Positions 5,184-10,066 of a DNA stretch of 10,066 nucleotides are shown piece by piece. Within the stretch, counting starts at the first letter, position 1, and each line of letters begins with the position of its first letter. The translations under genes were made by a program, and so were the position numbers. Source of the stretch: Candidatus Omnitrophota bacterium (lineage in GTDB: Bacteria; Omnitrophota; Omnitrophia; Omnitrophales; Danuiimicrobiaceae). The stretch covers positions 1-10,066 of the forward strand of contig JACQQP010000140.1 in the NCBI GenBank assembly GCA_016206945.1. Direction: 5' to 3'. The notes beneath the pieces are model-generated. The model saw nothing but the letters and a program-made list of their open reading frames with translations, had not been told where the DNA came from and ran no database searches.

Positions 5184-7067
5184 TTAGATGAACTCCCGAA
5201 TCTTTGCTTTTATTTCTTCCACTTTAAACGGCTGACACTGAATTTTATGCATACCTACTGCGTTAGTTCCAGGATAAGCACTTCGAATCAACATGAGAAG
5301 CTGGCCTGAGTTCAACTCAGGAATTAAAACTTTCTGGAATTGGCCCAAGATTTTTTCCAAATTTTTTGGAAACGGATTTAAATAATTTAAATGAGCCTGA
5401 GCGACTTGAATTCCCTCGGCTTTTAAATCAGCAATTGCTTGATAAATAGGGCCAAAAGTCCCACCCCATCCCAACACAATCAATTTTCCTGATTGCGGAC
5501 CAAGAACCTCCTGCTCAGGAATATCGTTGGCAATTCCTCTGATCTTGTTCGCACGGTAATCGACCATCTTCTGATTGTTTGGTCCGTCATAGCTTACGTT
5601 ACCGGTCAAATCGGCTTTGGAAAGTCCGCCGATTCGGTGCTCCAGTCCCGGCGTTCCCGGAATGGCCCACGGCCTTGCAAGCGTTTGAGGATCACGACGA
5701 TAAGGAAGAAAAGGTCCATTCGCGCTCGCCGGATGTTTCGCTTCAATTTTTGGAAGCGAATCAAGTTCGGGAAGTTTCCAGGGCTCAGCGGAATTCATAA
5801 TGTCCGCTTCCGATAAGAATATCACGGGCGTCATATATTTGATCGCAATTCGAACTGCTTCGATCGCCATCCTAAAAGAGTCCGACGCCGTTTTCGGAGC
5901 CACCACGGCAATCGGAGATTCCCCATTTCGACCGAAAAGGACTTGCAAAAGATCACCCTGTTCTGTTTTGGTCGGCATCCCTGTACTCGGGCCGCCGCGC
6001 TGTGCATCAATCACAACGAGCGGAAGTTCCGCCATCACCGCCAAATTAATGGCTTCCGACTTCAAACAAATTCCAGGACCGCTTGTTCCCGTTATTCCCA
6101 GCTGTCCCCCGAAAGAGGCGCCAATGGCAGAACCCACCGCGGCGATCTCATCTTCGGCTTGAAACGTTTTGATGCCAAAATTTTTATATCGCGCTAACTC
6201 ATGCAAAATATTGCTCGCAGGGGTAATCGGATAAGAGCCATAAAAAAGCGTCTTTTGAGCCAGGTGCGCTGCGGTGATGAAACCAATTGCCGTCGCCTCA
6301 TAACCCGTAATTTTCCGGTACGTCCCGGGTTCAAGCTTCGCTTCCTTGATATGATACTGTACGGGCAGGACTTCTGTGATGTCGGCGTAATTGTATCCTG
6401 CTTTTAAAACAGCAACGTTTGCACTGGCAATTTCAGGCCGTTTCCCGAATTTCTTTTGAATCCATTCAATCGTGTGATCCAACGTCCGATCATAAAGCCA
6501 AAAAACGATTCCCAGCGCGAAAAAGTTCTTGCAGCGCTCCACCTCCGATAGTTTGAGCGGATGATCTTTCAAGGCATTGGCGGTAAGAGACGAAAGAGGA
6601 ACCTTAATGACTTGATAATCTTTAAGCGTAATGTCCGTAAGCGGATTCGCTTTCCAGCCTGCTTTTTTCAAGTGCGCTTCGTCGAAGGAATTCTCATTGA
6701 CGAAGACAAGACCGCCTTTCTTGACATTTGGCAGATCCACCTTAAGCGCCGCGGGATTCATGGCAATCAAAACATCACAAAAATCGCCCGGCGTAAAAAT
6801 AATCTCCCTTGAAAATTGAATTTGGAAACTGCTCACGCCAGGCAACGTCCCAGCCGGTGCCCGGATTTCAGCGGGAAATTCAGGAAGCGTGGCAAAATCA
6901 TTTCCCATGACTGCGGCGGTATCCGTAAATTGATCTCCCGCAAGCTGCATTCCATCTCCCGAATCTCCGGCGAAGCGAACCGTAATGGCCCGGGCTTCGG
7001 CAAGAGACTTGCGTGTTTTAATTTTCGCTTGATGTTCTAAATCTGCCATGGGTTCCATTATCCCCAT
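5184..7067 (-). CDS. korA: 2-oxoacid:ferredoxin oxidoreductase, fused gamma-alpha subunit
   Basis: A 627-residue subunit with the gamma domain at the N-terminus (about 27-215; VRFAGDSGDGMQLAGDQF, ATLPEFPAEIRAPAGTLPGV). The pyrimidine-binding alpha domain follows (about 250-450; GYEATAIGFI, YGSYPITPAS, FQAEDEIAAVGSAIGASFGG, and TGTSGPG continuing into DAQRGGPSTGMPTKTEQGDL), then a transketolase-C-like domain to the end. Length and order match the alpha chain of two-subunit KorAB enzymes, which have no separate ferredoxin-like delta subunit. It is followed without spacing by korB. The start is uncertain: ATGs at 7067, 7058 and 7049 are in frame. GGGGATA just before the second is the best ribosome site, and the first lies in the closing stem of an intercistronic RNA structure. 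Function as an OFOR is firm; 2-oxoglutarate specificity is inferred from overall resemblance. Confidence 0.94.
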   Translation of the reverse strand: MGIMEPMADLEHQAKIKTRKSLAEARAITVRFAGDSGDGMQLAGDQFTDTAAVMGNDFATLPEFPAEIRAPAGTLPGVSSFQIQFSREIIFTPGDFCDVLIAMNPAALKVDLPNVKKGGLVFVNENSFDEAHLKKAGWKANPLTDITLKDYQVIKVPLSSLTANALKDHPLKLSEVERCKNFFALGIVFWLYDRTLDHTIEWIQKKFGKRPEIASANVAVLKAGYNYADITEVLPVQYHIKEAKLEPGTYRKITGYEATAIGFITAAHLAQKTLFYGSYPITPASNILHELARYKNFGIKTFQAEDEIAAVGSAIGASFGGQLGITGTSGPGICLKSEAINLAVMAELPLVVIDAQRGGPSTGMPTKTEQGDLLQVLFGRNGESPIAVVAPKTASDSFRMAIEAVRIAIKYMTPVIFLSEADIMNSAEPWKLPELDSLPKIEAKHPASANGPFLPYRRDPQTLARPWAIPGTPGLEHRIGGLSKADLTGNVSYDGPNNQKMVDYRANKIRGIANDIPEQEVLGPQSGKLIVLGWGGTFGPIYQAIADLKAEGIQVAQAHLNYLNPFPKNLEKILGQFQKVLIPELNSGQLLMLIRSAYPGTNAVGMHKIQCQPFKVEEIKAKIREFI

Positions 7068-7141
7068 CGCCTGACTTCGCCCTGAAGGGCTGATGGTTCA
7101 TTTATTCGATTGATCCGCCTTTGGCGGATCGTCAGGTGATG
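7065..7141 (-). promoter_or_regulatory. Three-way-junction RNA structure between the CBS gene and korA
   Basis: The 77-base spacer can fold almost completely. An outer stem pairs CATCACCTGAC (7141-7131) with GTCAGGCGATG (7075-7065), 11 bp with one G-U. Inside are GATCCGCC-AAA-GGCGGATC (7130-7112, perfect 8 bp) and GCCC-TTCA-GGGC (7090-7079). The 3' arm of the outer stem contains the first possible korA start codon, and the GGGGATA site for the second start lies immediately beyond it. This could modulate korA initiation or stabilise the operon mRNA, or be a repeat relic. No T-run follows, so it is not a terminator. Confidence 0.5.
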
Positions 7142-7144
7142 AAT

Positions 7145-7621
7145 TTATCCCCCTTCAGGGGTCTCCATAATTTGATCAGGACGCGGCGGTAAATTGTAAA
7201 CTTCCTGCGGATAAAATTCTCCGAGGAACCGAATCAACGTACGCACCGAAAGGACGTTTACTAAATCCCCTTTGTCATCCACGAGCGGGATGTGATAAAA
7301 GCGATGAGAACTCATCAGCTCGATCGCTGTTCCCACTGAATCGGTTGGCTTTAACACAAAAGGATCTTTGGTCATGTACTCACTGATCGGATCTTCCCAA
7401 TTGACGTCCCTGTCCAGAATTTTTTGAACGACGTCCGTCTCCGTGAAAACACCAACCACCTTCCTGTTCTTAGCCACCACAACGTAGCCTGCCCTACTGC
7501 TTTGCATTAAAGCAATCCCTTGCTTTACCGAAGTCTCAGGCGGTGCTTGGACAAGCTTCGGATTCGTGATTTCACCAATCTTGGTTGATTTGATTAAAGT
7601 TTCGACTGATTTTGTCGGCAT
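7145..7621 (-). CDS. CBS-pair domain protein upstream of korA
   Basis: A 158-residue cytoplasmic protein made almost entirely of two CBS domains: about 15-72 (EITNPKLVQAPPETSVKQGIALMQ...VVGVFTETDVVQKIL) and about 80-138 (ISEYMTKDPFVLKPTDSVGTAIELM...FYHIPLVDDKGDLVNVLSVRTLIRFL). The short C-terminal tail FYPQEVYNLPPRP is a recurrent ending of this CBS subfamily. No enzyme domain or membrane segment is attached, so it probably acts as a nucleotide-sensing partner. AGGT lies 6 bases before the ATG. It precedes korA by 77 bases and is probably co-transcribed, mirroring the second CBS protein downstream of korB. Regulation of KorAB by adenylate charge is inference from this context. Confidence 0.88.
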   Translation of the reverse strand: MPTKSVETLIKSTKIGEITNPKLVQAPPETSVKQGIALMQSSRAGYVVVAKNRKVVGVFTETDVVQKILDRDVNWEDPISEYMTKDPFVLKPTDSVGTAIELMSSHRFYHIPLVDDKGDLVNVLSVRTLIRFLGEFYPQEVYNLPPRPDQIMETPEGG

Positions 7622-7733
7622 CTATTTACCTAAGCATACGTAAATAAAAAGTTTGTGCACTTTCTTGACAGATACGCCCTCACAACTAGTTCATATTCTA
7701 GCGCATTTTACCTCTTCTTGCCATAAGGGAAAA

Positions 7734-9125
7734 TTACCTAGCGGGTGGTTGGGTCAATTTTTCTGGAGAGAGGATTTGTTTGAGTTTTTTCTCGGGCAAC
7801 AGGTTGCGTCTCAAAATGATTTCCCGAAGCGTTTTCCCTGTTTTGACTGACTCTTTTACGAGTTGAGCAGCTTTGCTGTAACCCATATATGGATTGAGGG
7901 CGGCCGCAATTCCATAACTTGCTTCTGCATACTCAAGCGCACGTTTCCGATTTGCCCTGATTCCCGCGATGCAAAAACGCGTAAACACATCCATTGCATT
8001 TTTTAAAACCTCAATGGAGGTGAGCAAATTATGAATAATCGTTGGAATCATCACATTTAATTCTAATTGACCTGCTTGTGTCGCCATTGAAATCGCGGCG
8101 TCGTTTCCGACTACTTGAAAACATACCATTGTAAGCATCTCGGGCATCACAGGATTAATTTTCCCAGGCATGATTGACGAACCTGGCTGCCTGGCTGGAA
8201 GTTCAATTTCATTAAAACCTGTTTTCGGTCCCGAATTGAGAAGACGAAAATCATTGGAAATTTGAATTAAAGTCAAAGCCAATGTCTTAAGTTCGCCGGA
8301 AACAGAACTGAAATCCGAAGTGCTTTGCATGAGTTCAAATAAATTGGAGCCGCTTTTTAAGTCAAAGCCTGTGATTTTGTTTAAATTTTGAATCATCTTT
8401 GATCGATAAGAAAGCGTTGTATTTAAGCCTGTCCCAACTGCAGAGCCTCCGATCCCAAGTTCGTGTAAGTTCGCTTCTGATTCTTGAATGCGCTTCAATC
8501 TTTTCTTAATCAAACTTGCGTAGCCCGAAAATTCCTGACCTAAAGTAATTGGTGCCGCGTCTTGCATATGCGTCCGTCCTGCTTTAATGACTGTTCGAAA
8601 CTCATTTGCTTTCTTCTGAAGGGCGTTTTGCAATTGATTCAGAACAGGATAAAATTCACGGAGTAATTTAATCGCGGCAATCCGAAGCGCGGCAGGCATG
8701 ACGTCATTGGTTGACTGACCCATATTGGTATGATCATGCGAATGAATTTTTGTGTGGTCACCTTTTTTATATTTTAAAATTTCCAAGGCGCGATTGGTAA
8801 TGACTTCGTTGGTATTCATGTGCTGGGAAACACCAGCGCCGGATTGAAATACATCGACGACGAAGTGATCTTTAAACTTGCCAGCCATCACCTCTTCGGA
8901 AGCACGAACGATTGCTTTTCCGATTCGAGGATGAAGACGCTTGAGGCTTATGTTTGCCTGTGCCGCAGCTTTTTTAATCGCTGCCGTTGCCCAGACAAAA
9001 GCGGGATGAAATCTGAGTCCCGAGATCGGATAATTTTCTACCGCACGGGCGGTTTCGACACCATAATAAGCAGAATTTGGGATCCTTTTTGTTCCTAGGG
9101 AGTCACGCTCGGTACGAGGTTTCAT
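7734..9125 (-). CDS. aspA: Aspartate ammonia-lyase-like enzyme (aspartase/fumarase superfamily)
   Basis: A 463-residue cytoplasmic lyase, full length for the family. It carries the three active-site regions: TNEVITNRALE (105-115), GQSTNDVMP (136-144) with GRTHMQDA (183-190), and the mobile serine loop GSSIMPGKINP (315-325). The loop continues NPVMPE and is preceded by ELPARQP, and it is followed by FQVVGND and LELNVMIP. These resemble aspartases (which deaminate aspartate to fumarate) more than class II fumarases, where NPTQ would be expected. Fumarase activity cannot be ruled out. Either reaction feeds fumarate to the TCA branch that also involves the 2-oxoacid oxidoreductase downstream. The nearest strong SD (GGGGGAGG) lies about 17 bases before the ATG at 9125, too far; a CTG three codons upstream would have ideal spacing, so the start is uncertain by a few residues. 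It is 112 bases from the next gene. Confidence 0.82.
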   Translation of the reverse strand: MKPRTERDSLGTKRIPNSAYYGVETARAVENYPISGLRFHPAFVWATAAIKKAAAQANISLKRLHPRIGKAIVRASEEVMAGKFKDHFVVDVFQSGAGVSQHMNTNEVITNRALEILKYKKGDHTKIHSHDHTNMGQSTNDVMPAALRIAAIKLLREFYPVLNQLQNALQKKANEFRTVIKAGRTHMQDAAPITLGQEFSGYASLIKKRLKRIQESEANLHELGIGGSAVGTGLNTTLSYRSKMIQNLNKITGFDLKSGSNLFELMQSTSDFSSVSGELKTLALTLIQISNDFRLLNSGPKTGFNEIELPARQPGSSIMPGKINPVMPEMLTMVCFQVVGNDAAISMATQAGQLELNVMIPTIIHNLLTSIEVLKNAMDVFTRFCIAGIRANRKRALEYAEASYGIAAALNPYMGYSKAAQLVKESVKTGKTLREIILRRNLLPEKKLKQILSPEKLTQPPAR

Positions 9126-9142
9126 GAGTTCCAGAAATTATT

Positions 9143-9265
9143 CCTCCCCCTCGATGGGGGAGGATAAGGGTGGGGGGAGTGTTTGTTTCATCCCCCCATC
9201 CCTTCCTTCCCCCATCCGCCAGAGGACGGATTCGTCCGTTTTTTGGCGAACAAGGGGGGAAGGAA
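9143..9265. repeat. G/C-tract palindromic repeats between DUF2203 and the aspartase-like gene
   Basis: Two palindromes fill the 160-base spacer. CCTCCCCC-TCGAT-GGGGGAGG is perfect at 9143-9163. TTCCTTCCCCC (9203-9213) is exactly complementary to GGGGGAAGGAA (9255-9265), with CGCCA/TGGCG (9217-9221 and 9244-9248) nested inside. At the centre, on the plus strand, ACGGA-TTCG-TCCGT is followed by TTTTTT (9226-9244), which looks like a small intrinsic terminator with a UUCG loop. No plus-strand gene is evident upstream, so the repeat interpretation is preferred. The leftmost part supplies the G-rich stretch ahead of the aspartase-like gene. Confidence 0.6.
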
Positions 9266-9285
9266 TACAGAAAGTTGATAATGAA

Positions 9286-9702
9286 TTAATCTTCACTCAG
9301 CGGCCTGCGACCTGCATAGCCATCCTGCACGTCGTGCCAAAAACTGATTCCTTGTTCCCCGAGCCGCCAACATAAACAAACGATATGGTCATCGACCACA
9401 CCGTAAAAATCAATTAAACCTAAGTCTACGTCCTTTAAGAAACAGCCGTGAGAATGGATTTCGTCCACCACCTCATAAAATTGATCCACCAATCGCCTGT
9501 GCCGTGCCATCCATTTCTCAAACTCCGGATCGGGATGGTTAGCGGGACGAGCGCTCACCAATTCATGAGTGTCAATCTGAACTTCCACCTCGGCAATTTG
9601 GTCCCGCTTCTCTTGAAGCCTGACTAAAAGTTCTGTTACAAGAGGCAAAAGCTCATTGGCTTCCTCAAGCGTAAATACCTTTACCTCATTCTCATTCATC
9701 AT
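9286..9702 (-). CDS. DUF2203 family protein
   Basis: A 138-residue soluble protein of the DUF2203 family. The N-terminal VFTLEEANELLPLVTELLVRLQEKRDQI is the characteristic opening, followed by a helical/coiled-coil stretch to about residue 85. The conserved C-terminal part is IHSHGCFLKDVDLGLIDFYGVVDDHIVCLCWRLGEQGISFWHDVQDGYAGRRPL. The conserved CWRLGE and FWH segments suggest a defined pocket, but no biochemical function is established that I know of. Two adjacent ATGs (9702 and 9699) follow GGAG at 4 and 7 bases, so the second may be used. A small ORF upstream ends in a stop that overlaps this start, and a promoter candidate lies within that ORF. The family assignment is firm. Confidence 0.92.
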   Translation of the reverse strand: MMNENEVKVFTLEEANELLPLVTELLVRLQEKRDQIAEVEVQIDTHELVSARPANHPDPEFEKWMARHRRLVDQFYEVVDEIHSHGCFLKDVDLGLIDFYGVVDDHIVCLCWRLGEQGISFWHDVQDGYAGRRPLSED

Positions 9703-9851
9703 ATAGCTCCAACCGCGTGAATATAACCCAACGGCTCCCTATAATCAAGCTCTTGCTCAACTCCAACCCGCGCGGGTCCTGTCACATCAAACCTCCCGCA
9801 GTGCTCAGGCTCCACCCATCCCCTGCTAGGAAACAATATCGGGCGGCCCAT
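9699..9851 (-). CDS. Candidate small ORF overlapping the DUF2203 start
   Basis: A 50-codon open frame beginning MGRPILFPSRGWVEP and ending GYIHAVGAI. AAGGTG lies 7 bases before its ATG, and its TGA overlaps the DUF2203 ATG in the classic ATGA arrangement, which would give translational coupling. It contains one Cys and one His close together (PEHCGRF) and no hydrophobic segment. I do not recognise a family. Against it, codons about 14-27 form one arm of the long stem at 9772-9905 whose other arm lies upstream of the ATG, and a good promoter candidate for DUF2203 sits within the frame. Either this is a real short gene whose translation is governed by structure, or the open frame is an accident over an RNA or repeat. 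Confidence 0.35.
   Translation of the reverse strand: MGRPILFPSRGWVEPEHCGRFDVTGPARVGVEQELDYREPLGYIHAVGAI
9720..9748 (-). promoter_or_regulatory. Candidate promoter for the DUF2203 gene
   Basis: On the minus strand TTGATT (9748-9743) and TATATT (9725-9720) are separated by exactly 17 bases, matching consensus at 4/6 and 5/6. The transcript would start near 9713, leaving a leader of about 11 bases that still contains the GGAG site. It lies inside the candidate small ORF, so the two readings compete. Confidence 0.45.
9740..9745 (+). promoter_or_regulatory. Perfect plus-strand -10 box facing the structured region
   Basis: TATAAT at 9740-9745 on the plus strand; 17 bases upstream is GTGAAT, only 3/6 to the -35 consensus. 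It would start a plus-strand RNA near 9752 that runs through the long stem and ends at the terminator-like hairpin at 9938-9974. It overlaps the minus-strand promoter candidate, giving a divergent arrangement. Confidence 0.3.
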
Positions 9852-9905
9852 TTCGGTTCACCTTCCGCCTGAGCTTGCGGGAGCCCTGTTTGATGTGCCA
9901 CCCGC
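9772..9905. ncRNA. Long-stem structured RNA candidate, strand uncertain
   Basis: Four collinear helices total 32 bp: GCGGGT/ACCCGC (9772-9777, 9900-9905), CACATCAAAC/GTTTGATGTG (9783-9792, 9888-9897), CTCCCGCA/TGCGGGAG (9793-9800, 9876-9883) and GCTCAGGC/GCCTGAGC (9803-9810, 9867-9874). Small internal loops separate them, under a 56-base apical loop. As a plus-strand RNA it would have a TATAAT box at 9740 and a terminator at 9938-9974, giving about 220 nt, a size and rod shape like 6S RNA. As a minus-strand leader its apical loop would hold the ribosome site and start codon of the small ORF. I could not match SRP RNA (no GGAAGGAAGCAG-like loop), tmRNA, RNase P or a known riboswitch. A repeat element is the alternative. 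Confidence 0.4.
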
Positions 9906-9917
9906 CCCGTACGACAG

Positions 9918-9935
9918 GGCGTTCTGCGGAGCGCC
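9918..9935 (+). other. Short hairpin before the terminator
   Basis: GGCGTTC-TGCG-GAGCGCC forms 7 bp (one G-U) on the plus strand directly ahead of the terminator-like stem, consistent with the 3' part of a plus-strand structured RNA. Confidence 0.35.
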
Positions 9936-9937
9936 AT

Positions 9938-9974
9938 TAAAAGAAAAAGCTTCAGTCGGAAGCTTTTTCTTTTA
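9938..9974. terminator. Bidirectional intrinsic-terminator-like hairpin
   Basis: The stem AAAAGAAAAAGCTTC (9939-9953) is perfectly complementary to GAAGCTTTTTCTTTT (9959-9973), with T9938-A9974 extending it to 16 bp around a 5-base loop. The A-rich arm precedes and the T-rich arm follows on either strand, so it could end transcripts arriving from both sides. The GC core is short (GAAGC), so strength is uncertain. Confidence 0.6.
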
Positions 9975-10066
9975 GGTCGAGCACGATGATTTTTGCTGAG
10001 GCGAACGGCCTAAAATCATCGCGCGCAGAGAAGCGGAGCAAAATGCCCTGGCGGACGGGACGGGCA
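9975..10066. other. Right-edge region with an inverted repeat, no supported gene
   Basis: CGATGATTTT (9984-9993) and AAAATCATCG (10012-10021) form a 10-bp inverted repeat around an 18-base spacer. On the minus strand a frame is open from the right edge to a stop at 9952 inside the terminator hairpin (about 37 residues ending LDLKEKASD). On the plus strand an ATG at 10043 follows GGAG. Neither is long enough to call. Confidence 0.4.

Noticed and set aside
5493..6197. Several plus-strand open frames of 70-120 codons
   Set aside because: All are antisense to korA, rich in Arg/Ser/Ile with no recognisable domain, and show no ribosome sites consistent with real genes.
7665..7700. Plus-strand TTGACA as a promoter
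   Set aside because: No acceptable -10 box lies 16-18 bases downstream (the nearest TATTCT is at 23), and there is no plus-strand gene to serve. The minus-strand TAGAAT in the same gap lacks a convincing -35.
9752..9975. SRP RNA, tmRNA or RNase P RNA
   Set aside because: The rod shape suggested SRP or 6S, but the conserved SRP tetraloop/AGCAG motif, tmRNA ends and RNase P core motifs are absent on both strands. 6S is left open only on shape and size.
9952..10066. Partial minus-strand CDS running off the right edge (about 37 residues)
   Set aside because: It crosses a 10-bp inverted repeat, ends inside a terminator hairpin and has no recognisable domain; too little sequence to support.

Overview
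The window is a bacterial chromosomal segment in which every recognisable protein gene lies on the minus strand, so transcription runs from the right edge to the left. The genes are ordinary central-metabolism genes: an aspartase/fumarase-family lyase, a two-subunit 2-oxoacid:ferredoxin oxidoreductase (OFOR), a small ferredoxin, two CBS-domain proteins, a two-gene MetE-type methionine synthase and a Bcp/PrxQ peroxiredoxin. Compact genes, clear Shine-Dalgarno (SD) sequences and spacers made of palindromic dispersed repeats suggest an environmental, probably Gram-negative and uncultivated bacterium with ferredoxin-based metabolism. I cannot place the phylum from sequence alone.

From the right: 9852-10066 has no convincing gene but holds a 16-bp bidirectional terminator-like hairpin and other inverted repeats. 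Positions 9699-9851 hold a candidate 50-residue ORF whose stop overlaps the start of a DUF2203 gene (9286-9702). A long stem (9772-9905) overlaps this ORF. A G/C-rich repeat spacer (9143-9265) separates DUF2203 from the aspartase-like gene (7734-9125).

The core module is 7621-3202: a CBS-pair protein, korA (gamma-alpha fusion), korB (abutting korA with no spacer), a zinc-ribbon/CBS-pair protein, then a [4Fe-4S] ferredoxin that probably has its own promoter. KorAB would oxidatively decarboxylate a 2-oxoacid (2-oxoglutarate is the best guess) and reduce ferredoxin. The flanking CBS proteins look like adenylate-type energy sensors. The CBS-korA spacer can fold into a three-way junction ending at a korA start codon.

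Next comes a compact cassette (2766-3196), a four-helix-bundle S23/IVP-family gene tightly framed by terminal inverted repeats made of heptamers. After it are the two methionine-synthase-like barrels. The first (1765-2748) has lost all zinc ligands. The second (672-1634) keeps them at exactly the spacing known from E. coli MetE. The peroxiredoxin (122-598) closes the set.

I see no phage, CRISPR, tRNA or rRNA. The points most worth a second look are the structured region upstream of DUF2203, the inverted-repeat S23 cassette and its gene-less heptamer counterpart at 609-668, the zinc-less MetE partner, and the RNA structure at the korA start.
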